A stretch of 64,000 nt of DNA. It comes from Tiliqua scincoides (Eukaryota > Chordata > Lepidosauria > Squamata > Scincidae). The DNA is taken from NCBI RefSeq assembly GCF_035046505.1, contig NC_089824.1:221472596-221536595 (forward strand), in the 5' to 3' direction. Within the stretch, counting starts at the first letter, position 1. Each line of letters starts with the position of its first letter. The notes under the pieces were generated by a model that was not told the origin of the DNA, did no database searches, and saw only the letters and a program-made list of their open reading frames with translations. Shown here piece after piece: positions 21,501 through 33,500 of this stretch. The position numbers and the translations under genes are program-made.

Positions 21501-24500
21501 GATCTCTCTCACTTATGGGCTGGTCATAAACCCATGCGTCCCCGACCTGATAGACAGAGGTTGCAGCTTATATCTGAAGCTCTGTTCTGATTGCATCAGA
21601 CCATGGAGGTGTGTGCCAGAGTCTCTCCAGAGGGCTTTTTGCTGAATTTGTCAGCTGAAGGCAAACTAGAATTGGTGATATCTTGACTTGCAAGAGATGG
21701 AACGCGCACCTTGGTGGAAAGTTACCATGGAGTGATAAGTAACAACCTTGAAACCGAGTTGTCATTCTTCATTCATTCTTTTTTCTTTGAAATTTTTTTT
21801 TCTTTGAAATGTTTATTATGAAATGTCAAGAAACTCCACTTTGGGCCCAATCCTATCCAACTTCACAGCACTGATGCAGCTGCAAAGCACCTCCAAAGTA
21901 AGGGAATAAATGTTCCCTTGAAGGTAACTTCATAACTACCCCACATGACCACAGGATGCAGCATGTGCTCAGTTGGCATGGCTGCATCAGCACCGGAAAG
22001 TTAGATTGGACCCTTTTTGTACTTCCATTAATATTCTTAAGTCAGAGAGTAAAGAGGCCCTGATGGCATCCACCCAAGAGTTATTAAGGAATTGAAGAAT
22101 GAAGGTGCTGATCTCTTGACTAAAATATGCAACTTGTCCCTCAAAACGGCCACAGTGCCAGAAGATTGGAGGATAGCAAATGTCACGCCTATTTTTAAAA
22201 AGGGAAAGAGGGGGGACCCGGGAAACTATAGGCCGGTCAGCCTAACATTTATACCGGGTAAGATGGTGGAATAACTCATCAAAGATAGGATCTCAAAACA
22301 CATAGACAAACAGGCCTTGCTGAGAGAGAATCAGCATGGCTTCTGTAAGGGTAAGTCTTGCCTCACGAACCTTATAGAATTGAAAAGGTCAACAGGCATG
22401 TGGATGCGGGAGAACCCATGGACATTATATATCTGGACTTTCAGAAGGTGTTTGACACGGTTCCTCACCAAAGGCTACTGAAAAAACTCCACAGTCAGGG
22501 AATTAGAGGAAAAGTCCTCTCGTGGATTGAGAACTGGTTGGAGGCCAGGAAGCAGAGAGTGGGTGTCAATGGGCAATTTTCACAATGGAGAGAGGTGAAA
22601 AGCGGTGTGCCCCGAGGATCTGTCCTGGGACCGGTGCTCTTCAACCTGTTCATAAATGACTTGGAGACAGGGGTGAGCAGTAAGGTGGCTAAGTTTGCAG
22701 ACGACACCAAACTTTTCCAATTGGTGAAGACCAGAAATGATTGTGAGGAGTTCCATAAGGATCTCTCCAAACTGGCAGAATGGGCAGCAAAATGGCAGAT
22801 GCATTTCAATGTAAGTAAGTATAAAGTCATGCACACTGGGGCAAAAAATCAAAACTTCACATATAGGCTAATCGGTTCTGAGCTGTCTGTGACAGATCAG
22901 GAGAGAGATCTTGGGGTGGTGGTGGACAGGTCGATGAAATTGTCGACCCAATGTACGGCAGCAGTGAAGAAGGCTAATTCTATGCTTGGGATCATTAGAA
23001 AAGGTATTGAGAACAAAACAGCTAATATTATAATGTCGCTGTACAAATCGATGGTAGGGTCACACCTGGAATATTGCGTCCAGTTCTGGTTGCCACATCT
23101 CAAAAAGGACATAGTGGAACTAGAGAAGGTGCAAAAGAGAGCGACTAAGGTGATTACTGGGCTGGGACACCTTCCTTATGAGCAAAGGCTAAGGCGTTTG
23201 GGTCTCTTCAGCCTAGAAAAGAGATGCCTGAGGGGGGACATGATTGAGACATACAAAATTATGCATGGAATGGGCAGAGTGGATAGAGAGATGCTCTTTA
23301 CACTCTCACATAACACCAGAACCAGGGGACATCCACTAAAATTGAGTGTTGGGAGTGTTAGGACAGACAAAAGAAAATATTTCTTTACTCAGTGTGTGGT
23401 TGGTCTGTGGAACTCCTTGCCACAGGATGTGGTGACAGCATCTGGCCTGGATGCCTTTAAAAGGGGATTGGACAAGTTTCTGGAGGAAAAATCCATTTCA
23501 GGTTACAAGCCATGATGTGTATGTGCAACCTCCTGATTTTAGAAATGGGCTATGTCAGATGCAAGGGAGGGCACCAGGATGCCGGTCTCTTGTTATCTGG
23601 TGTGATTCCTGGGCATTTGCTGGGCCACTGTGAGATACAGGAAGCTGGACTAGATGGGCCTATGGCCTGATCCAGTGGGGCTGTTCTTATGTTATGTTCT
23701 TAAGACTAGATCAAAAATATCTCTAGGCAGTTTGACATGCAATAAGATGTCTGTGATTGTTAAGCCAAGTTTGATATTGCTGGTGGATATATTATCTTGA
23801 ATGATAGCAGAGTTGAAGACCTTAGGAACGTGGAGTTTGCCTTTACTAGTCCCTTGTTCTAAGACTGGATGAAACACACCCCCAGGACAGGAGAAGTCTA
23901 TGCAGGTTTTTTGTTTGCCTTTTTTCAAGAGTTGTGGGCAGCTTCTGAAGAAATCTTTTCCAGCAAAAGGAGATGCATCACTCTCCTGAGGCAGATTCTG
24001 TTGCAGCTCCTCTTAAGAAGTTTGTCATATTCCTAAAATCTGCTGGCCTGCCGTTCACACAACCTACCCTGTCAACAGTAGCCTGAATGGCCTCAGAACC
24101 ACTGTCACTCCAGTTTACAGTGCCACAGAGAGAGTTTTCTCCTCTGATGAGTGACAACTTGGCGTTCAGAAATTCAAGGTTCCAGCCTCTTTGCCGCATG
24201 CTGTTTGCAATCTAGCTGAAGTCACTTGTTGTTGTTGGCATCCTTCAGTCTCAGAAGACTATGGTATGGTCTTCAGACTCTGAATGGTGGTTCTGGAACA
24301 GAGTGTCCTCTCCAGTGCGCAAAGCCTGGGTGAAGTAGGTATGGAGGATAGGCTGTTACCCATGCAGCAAATCCCCCCTCTCCACGTCGCTGAAATGGTC
24401 CAATGGAAAGGCAGAGGCCAATACGGTTGGTTCCAGCAGCATTGTAGGAGTTGCCAGAACGTGACTGTGTTCAGCCATGAACTGCCTCAGGGACTCCGGC

Positions 24501-27500
24501 TCTGGATTTTGCCTTGAGGTTGACTCCTGAAGCCTTTTCCATAACTGGATGTAGCCACAAGGCAGTGGAGGTTTGGGATCAGAGTTTTCCTTCTCTTAGA
24601 TGAGCTGCCTTCCCAGGCTATCGAGTCCCATCTGTTTAGGCCAAACTGTTTAGGCTATCGAGTCCCATCTACCCAGTGGCTGTTTAGTTGCCTCTTACGA
24701 CAAGTACAGCCAAACTGAGGGCCTGTTCTTATCCCCAGCCCCCAGGGGTTCCAGCAATCAACTGCCTCTGCATAGGGAGACTTCGCTCTTAAGGCTAATA
24801 GCTGTTGATAGATGCCTCAGCCCCAGTGCTATCTACAAAGAGGGCCAAGGACCTGTCATCAGAAATATTACAAGCAAGGTGTTGATGGAGAAAGCCCCCC
24901 CCATGGTGCCCTCCCCAGCAATCATGTTGTTGGCATCCTTCAGTCTCAGAAGACTATGGTATCGCGCTCTGAATGGTGGTTCTGGAACAGAGTGTCCTCT
25001 CCAGTGTGCGAAGCCTGGGTAAAGTAGATATGGAGGATAGGCTGTTACCCATGCAGCAAATCCCCCCTCTCCACGTCGCTGAAAGGGTCCAACGGAAAGG
25101 CAGAAGCCAATACGGTTGGTTCCAGCGACGTCGCAGGAGTTGCCAGAACGTGACTGTGTTCAGCCATGAACTGCCTCAGGGACTCCAGCTCCAGAGTTTG
25201 CCTCAAGGTTGACTCCTGAAGCCTTTTCCATAACTGGATACAGCCACAAGGCAGTGGAGGTTTGGGGTCAGAGTTTTCCTTCTCTCAGATGTGCTGCCTT
25301 CCCAGGCTATCGAGTCCCATCTACCCGGTGGCTGTTTAGTCGCCTCTTACGACAAGTACAGCCAAACTGAGGGCCTGTTCTTATCCCCAGCCCCCAGAGG
25401 ATAGCTGAAGGGGGGAATAGCTGAAGTCACACAGCTTTACAAAGTGGGGACAAATGGTTTCACCCACATCCCTCTCTGTTCTTGCCACATGCAATTTAAA
25501 TTTAGATTGTGAGTTTCTTGGAGTTGTGGCTTAGGTGTGCTATTCTGTAAAACTGATGTTCACGCTGATGGCACTATTATAGCATAATGATGTGAATAAT
25601 AATGAAGAATAATAAAAAGAAGTGGCTGGTTTTTATGCTTATCATCTGCCTGGTTTGATCCAGATGCTGCAAACAGTTTTGAGAGAAACAGCCTCGGAAG
25701 ACCCAGTTGGGTCTGAACTTGCGTCATTCTTGGTCTGGCAGAGCTGGTGTGCTTCCTTCTGTGCCCCTTGTACTACCCACACATTTGTGAATTGATCCCC
25801 ACCCCCATGCTCTCACGTTTCTGGCTCCTCCTCCTTGGAAAAAACTGATTCCTTCTAAAGGCTGCCTTGAACTTCCATCTGCTCAGGGAATGGGAATCAT
25901 GTAACCATGAGTTTCCCAGGCCCTTTTGGATTTATGGCAGTCGGGGCTTAAACAAGTTGACAGGAGGGTTTTCCTCTCCCATGGAGGAGAAGAGGTGCAG
26001 GAGACCACTGACTTACAGATTTGCAGACTAGCAACCCCATGACCAGCAAATGGTAGTTTCTAGGTAGATTTGGTGCACAGTTTAGTCCCACCGGTTCCAC
26101 AACTGCCTCAGGCTGCCCTATATCTCCAGCAGCAGATCCTTTGGATCTCTTTTTCAATGCAGTACGTATCAAGCAAGGCTCCATCTAGGACAAGCATTTG
26201 TCCATTCAGCTCATGACTGCCTGCCTTGACTTGGACTTCATTGTCATTGGGTTTCCTCAAATTCTGCCAACATTTCTAATGCTGCTCTGACCTTTGTGAT
26301 GATCATTGTATGGAAAATTGTTTGCCTCTACCCCATTTCTTTTCTTTGCCACCTGTTTCTTGTCCTTCCCAAAGACAGTAAATGGGACTTACTCCTGGGT
26401 AAGTGTGAGTAAGATTGCAACCTAGGAATGTTTAAAATTTTCTGCTTCCAGTTATGACATTTCTGGTGGGTCCTGACAGATTCTCATTTGAAAAAGTGGG
26501 TCCCGGAATTGAAATCCTCTAAAAGAGGCCTGCTACCAGAAACCTTCCTTGGCTCACTGGCTCTGCTGCTTTTAGAAACGGGAGTCGTACAGGAGAGAAG
26601 GGCCCTGCCCTGCCCTGCCCTGCCTGCACATACTCCCCTACCTCTTCTTGCAGTCATCAAGTTTTAGTCAGGGGGAAGTGCGGCTTAGATGCAGCCACCA
26701 CCTCTGGGCCTGAGAGCTGCAAATAGCTCATCAGTGCCCGATTCCCTGCAGCTCCTCTCACGCATCAGCAAGTTGGACAGTCCTGCAGTGATCACGTCTG
26801 CTCCCAGGGCAGGGATATGACCGATGGATGATGTATCTCCAGATACATGTGACTCAGGATTCCTATGGCAGAAACCTCCAATTTCAGCAGTCCTTCATGG
26901 TGCTGGCCTTGCTTGCAATGTCAGCTTGTCCTGGTCTGCTTCCCTTCATGTTTATTCTCTTCAGATTTCCCATCCTCTGTGGTCAGTCCCCTGACCCAGT
27001 TTGCCATTGTAGTGGGTTGCATTTTGCTGTGTGGCTCTTGTGCTGTGCAGACCAGACTTGTTCTTTATACCCACCATATATACACCAGTAAATCTGAATT
27101 TAGCATTTTCAAAGTGCTTCACTGATATTATTCCAGTAAGGGTAAGAACCCTGGAAGTTAGGTCAGTGTCATCTCTGTACAGTTGTTGATTGAGCACTAC
27201 ACAGAAGTCAAATTTCTTACATGGGTATTGATTCAGTGTAAGTGCACGGACACCCCCATGTTAGTGAGTGATGTGATCAGTGCATACGTCATGGAAATCA
27301 GGGCTTTCTGTTACACGTGGATTCTGTGGTAGGCAAAGGAAGAATATCCCTGCAGTATCCTTGGAGAAAATTCATCTTGTATAACAGGCCGTAGTCCAAG
27401 ACAATAGAGAGGGTCTGATCAAACCCAGGCCCCTCAGAGCTGGCCCATTGATGATGCGGGCTGCAAGTTTTGGATTGAGTGGCAGGTTGGAGGGGTTGGT

Positions 27501-30500
27501 GTATCGACAAAGAGAGCCCCACATCTTGGCCCTGCTCTGTCCTCCTTAACCAGTGCACAAGAATTTTATAAGTGGGAGGGAATACAAAGGCAGCAGTTTA
27601 GGGCTGGCTCGGTGTATAGGGCAAAGGCAGGCTTGTGTGTGTTGCTTTACCTGAGGTCACCAAGCCAGCTGATGAATGAGACGGTGGCTGAATCCTGCTC
27701 CTAAAGCCTCCCTGCTTCTGTCCACCAGATCGCTCTTGGTTTTTCTTTTTCACCTTTCTGTTTCTTTTTGCTCTTGTTCCATCCCCTGTCTGGTGGCATA
27801 ACACAACTTGGTAGGTGTGGGCCCAGTATGCTTTGAAACCAAGTGTGGCCTGGCTATTGATCAATTGGAGTTAAAATGTAGGGCCTGTGCTAGAAACTGC
27901 TGGCTTGGATCCTTGGCTTCACTGAGGGACTGGATACAGAACAACCAGGTCAGCAAATCTAAGTCTGGGACTTTATTATAAGAGTGTGGGTTGGGCAGGA
28001 GGGGAAGCAGGAAAAGATGTAGACCCAACGCAGGCTGGAATTTAGCAACTCAAGCCCCAGGAGGAGCAGCAGCAGCAGCTCCATCACGGGGGGATTTTGA
28101 TCCCTGTTCCATCCCACTGCTCAGAAGAAGAGGAGAGTGTGAGAAAAAAGAGCAACTGTCATTACCCTGGTGAGACGGCCCACCACCTGCTCGTTGCTTC
28201 CTGTGTGGGAGTATTTCTTCTGGGAGCTCTCACAGAGCAATTTCCCCTAGCAGGCTCACCCCTGCTGAAGTGAGTTCTTGGCACCCTGACGATCAGGGGT
28301 CTGCCTCCCTTCATATCAGCTCTATATCAGATGCACAGGGTGGGTCACATTTTGGACCTAGTATTTGTTGCCAGGCTGGTGAGGATGGCCTGGGGGGTGG
28401 AGGAGGTTCACATTGCTCTTTATCATGGTCAAATCATGACCTAGTCAGCTTTCGGCTAATTGGGGCTTCTAACCCATCCAGGGGTGGGGAACCTATTGAA
28501 ATTGATTCCTGAAGACTCTGAGGAATTTTCTTGCAGTTGAGGTTGGTGGTCCCAGTGGCGTAACTAAAGGGGGTGCAAAACACTAAGTTTTGCAGGACCT
28601 GAATGCGCCATGCAAGCAGCCCCTCCCCCTCCCCTTCGGAGCCATTCCGGGCAGTGGGAGCAAAATGGAGGTGTATTTATCTGCCCTGCTGTGGACCTGC
28701 TCTTATGCACATGTCATGCACCAGCAAATGTTTAACTACCTTAGGCTGCAATCCTGTAACATTTTCCTGGGAGTAAGCCCCACTGAACGCAGTGGGACTT
28801 ACTTCTGAGTAAACATGCATGGGGTCGCGTGGTTAGTCTCAGCCATGTAAATGACATCTAAACAGGTGTAACTTTCTTTGGATTACGTAACACAGCTGCC
28901 ATTTTTGCTGTGCTGTGCAGATTGTAACACCCACTTCCATCCCTTTTTAAGAAATGACAGACATGCCAGTGTGCTGGACAGAACGTGACTGCAGATGTGT
29001 CTCCAACCCCGAGTGACAGGGCTGCCAAATTGGGGGAAGGTGTGTGTTGAGTGGTTCCTGTTGGCTGCCTGCCTGCCCGCTCTCCTTCCTGGCTCTTTGC
29101 TTCCAGGTCTCTTAGACATGACAGCCTTTGCCCTGCTCCTTTCTTTGAAACACACGATTGCTAGTCATGCAAAATAGGGCTCAGGTGAGGGTGAGGGTTG
29201 GTGTAGCAGCAGCTGCTGTCACATGGGCAGTGATGCACCCTGAAGCAGGCGAAGGCTGTGGTGCTGCCTTGTGCAGTTGTGAGGGGGGCATCAGGGGAGT
29301 TGAAAAAGGATACACTCCCCACACCTGCAGCTCCAACCTGCTGTCTTCTCTTTCCTCTGGGCTTGCAGGTGGTGCCTGCATTATCAAAGCCACGCTGGAG
29401 AAGGCAGACAAAACTCCAGGCTCACAGAGGTGTGGCTCTTAGTATGATGGATATACTGTATTTGGAACCACGCTAAACTCTTCAGCTTGCCTGTAGTTAA
29501 ATATCCAACAGGTAAATTAATTAGCTTGTCTTGAACCCGTCACATATTGAATCCTTTTTCATGATCCTGATAGATCAATATACTGTGTATGGAAAGAAAA
29601 TCTGGCATTATTTCAAAAGTAATTATCTCCTGATTTCCTGCTGGTTTTAACATTCACCTGAACTGGAAACAGCTGACCACTGTCTGGGGTTTAAACATAT
29701 TGCTTTAAACCCCAAATGGGGTTTGGTTCTCTATAAAGTATCAATGTAGAGTGGACATAAGAACATAAGAAGAGCCCCACTGGATCAGGCCGTAGGCCCG
29801 TCTAGTCCAGCTTCTTGTGTCTCAGTAGCCCACCAAATGCCCCAGGGAGCACACCTGATAACAAGAGACCTCATCCTGGTGCCCTCCCTTGCATCTGGCA
29901 TAACAATGCCCCTCTCCCCCACCTTTTGATGATATTTGCTTGTTGTACCATGGTAACAAATCAAAACCTCTTCTTCAGGCTGTTGGCAGAGAGATTGTTC
30001 AAGAATGGATTGTGAACTTGATTAAGGGATCTGCAAGGCACCTCCGCACCTAGTCTGGGCAGTCACCTCTGCCTGAGAGGCTGGTGTAGTCCCTTATAAG
30101 AACATAAGAACATAAGAACAGCCCCACTGGATCAGGCCATAGGCCCATCTAGTCCAGCTTCCTGTATCTCACAGCGGCCCACCAAATGCCCCAGGGAGCA
30201 CACCAGATAACAAGAGACCTCATCCTGGTGCTCTCCCCTACATCTGGCATTCTGACTTAACCCATTCCTAAAATCAGGAGGTTGCGCATACACATCATGG
30301 CTTGTACCCCATAATGGATTTTTCCTCCAGAAACTCGTCCAATCCCCTTTTAAAGGCGTCTAGGCTAGACGCCAGCACCACATCCTGTGGCAAGGAGTTC
30401 CACAGACCGACCACGCGCTGAGTAAAGAAATATTTTCTTTTGTCTGTCCTAACCCACCCAACACTCAATTTTAGTGGATGTCCCCTGGTTCTGGTATTAT

Positions 30501-33500
30501 GTGAGAGTGTAAAGAGCATCTCCCTATCCACTCTGTCCATCCCCTGCATAATTTTGTATGTCTCAATCATGTCCCCCCTCAAGCGTCTCTTTTCTAGGCT
30601 GAAGAGGCCCAAACGCCGTAGCCTTTCCTCATAAGGAAGGTGCCCCAGCCCCGTAATCAGCTTAGTCGCTCTCTGATTAGTCCCTTCACCTGATTAGATA
30701 AATCCATCCCTGTCCTAAAAGCACTTTGCCCTGCTCTTAGTATTCCCAAGATGTGTTTTTTGAGTCTTTATGGGTAGTGAAGAAATACTTCTGCTTGGCT
30801 CCTGTCCAGTCCAGGAGCAGCCCAGAATGTACCCTTGAATACAACAACATGCATCAGTGGGGTTTTGTGTGTTGTCCTGCCTGCAGCAGGCTCTACTGCT
30901 CAATCTTAGCAGCTCCTAGAGAGGCGGTATGGACACCATGGACTGTAGTCTGTCAGCTGTGAAGACTGGAAGACTGTATAAATAAGTTGGATCCAGTCAA
31001 GACAGAATCCAGACAAGACAAATGTTGTTTATTAGAGCTTTGACTGACTTGGGAATGGATTTACAACCTGACTGGGGTTGCATTCCCCCGAAAGGGCAGC
31101 ATGGAGAGTTCTCCTCAAGCCGGCATTCCTGATCGAGGGCCAAACAACAGAGGTGTGAAGGACTGCTGTTTACCTGCTTCATCTGGTACAGCAACTGCAG
31201 CTGTACCTGAAGAAGTCAGGCCATGCCCTGGCCACCTTTAGAGTAGATTTCTGCAAAGTACTTTCCTGTGGCTGACCTTGAAACAGTTTGGAGGCTTCAG
31301 CTGCTGCAGGACATGGCTGCACAAGTGCTAATGGGGACAGTGTGCTAGGAGCACACCATCCCTATATTGCTCAGGTTGCAAAAGGCTGCTGGTTTTGATC
31401 TTTAAAGTCCTAACGGGCCTGGATCTGAAGGTAACCAGATTTGAAACAGGGTCAGTCCTGAGTCAAAACAAAACAAAACAGCCTGAAGAAAACACAGGTC
31501 ATGGTTCAGGATGTGGACTCACCTCCCTGCATTAGTCTCTGAGCATGAACTGGAGGTTGTCCATGACTTTGTGTACCTTGGCTCAACGATCTCCGACACA
31601 CTTTCTCTCAATACCTAAACAAGCGCATCGGTAAAGCAGCTACCACGTTTTCCAGACTCACAAAGAGAGTCTGGTCCAACAAGAAGCTGACGGAACATAC
31701 CAAGATCCAGGTCTACAGAGCTTGCGTCCTGAGTACACTTCTGTACTGCAGCGAGTCATGGACTCTCCGCTCACAACAGAAGAGGAAACTGAACGCTTTC
31801 CACATGTGCTGCCTCCGACGCATTCTCGGCATCACCTGGCAGGACAAAGTTCCTAACAACACAGTCCTGGATCGTGCTGGAATCCCTAGCATGTATGCAC
31901 TGCTGAAACAGAGACGCCTGCATTGGCTCGGTCATGTCGTGAGAATGGATGATGTCCGGATCCCAAAGGATCTCCTCTATGGAGAACTTGTGCAAGGAAA
32001 GCACCCTACAAGTAGACCACAGCTGCGATACAAGGACATCTACAAGAGGGATCTGAAGGCCTTAGGAGTGGACCTCAACAAGTGGGAAACCCTGGCCTCT
32101 GAGCGTCCCGCTTGGAGACAGGCTGTGCAGCATGGCCTTTCCCAGTTTGAAGAGACACTTGGCCAACAGACTGAGGCAAAGAGGCAAAGAAGGAAGGCCC
32201 ACAGCCAGGGAGACAGACCAGGGACAGACTGCACTTGCTCCCAGTGTGGAAGGGATTGTCACTCCCGAATTGGCCTTTTCAACCACACTAGACGCTGTTC
32301 CAGAACCACCTTTCAGAGCGCGATACCAGAGTCTTTTGAGACTGAAGCTTGCCAACAACAGTCCTGAGTGTTCACACTCAGGCTGGGTATAATCTGAATG
32401 GCCACAGGTCAGTCATCAAAGAGTAAGTTGGATACCTAGTGCAGATAAATCCTGGTTTGTAGCATTCTGGTTTGCGTTCTCTGCTTCTTTCATGTTCTGG
32501 CAAGCTCCTAGTCCATAAGGCCAAATGTGATTAATGTCTGGTGAAATCGCAGAATTTAAATGGAGGAGGAGGTCTGATTCTGAGCAGGATTTCCAGTGAG
32601 CAGCAGGTGATTCTTTAGTACCCTGTGTACTTTAATGGCTCTTCCTGTGAGCAGTGGCAGGAACTAGGAATTATACAAAACAAGTACTGATTTGCAGAAT
32701 GTGTTGGGGTTGCAGAATCAGCTTTTCTTGGCGAAGAATTTTGGTGTATATTTAAATGGCTTTCAGTCTTGAGGCTGAGGCCATAAATAACGCTCAGACA
32801 GGGTATCTCCCCCTTCCATGGCTTGGATGCTGCAAGTCCAAATTACATTTTCTTCTCCCTGGTTCGCAGCTGCAGCAGTGACAGTTTTGCTCTGCTGAGT
32901 CACTGCTCCGGCAGAGAACATCCTCATCCTCCCAGCCCTCATAGAAGTATGTAGAGAGTTGGCTTCTCCCCAACCCCATGTTTATCAATTTGAATTTTCT
33001 TTCCTTAAGTGGCAGCAGTGAAATGTCCCTTGTTGCTGTAAGGATAGTGGTGAAAAGAGGACAGGCTTCTAGTCTCAGGGATGTGGAGGCCAGGAGCAGG
33101 TACACCTGTGCATGCTCCTGTACAGCTTAGGTTCAGGTTGCAGCCCCCATCTCTGCTCTCAGAAGCTTGATGGTTCTCACTGAGTTTTGCATAGTTCTTC
33201 CCGCTTTCCATTCCACTTTGCATGCCTGTCTCTTGCAGATTGAGATCCTTCAGAAGGTGTCTTCATGAAAGCATCCCAAACTCCTAGTGCTGCTGGTCAA
33301 GGCCGTAGCTCCGTATTGCAGCCTGGCTGGGTAGGAGTTTGTCCTGATCTGTTACATCATTTGCAAGAAAATAGTGGCCCACCTTTTCAGTATATTGCTG
33401 CTTCTCTTTTTCTGCATCAAACTCCTCAATTTTTCCATAAAAGGCCGCAGTTAGATTTCTTCGTTGCCAATTTTATACAGGGCTCCTGTGCTGCAGAAGA

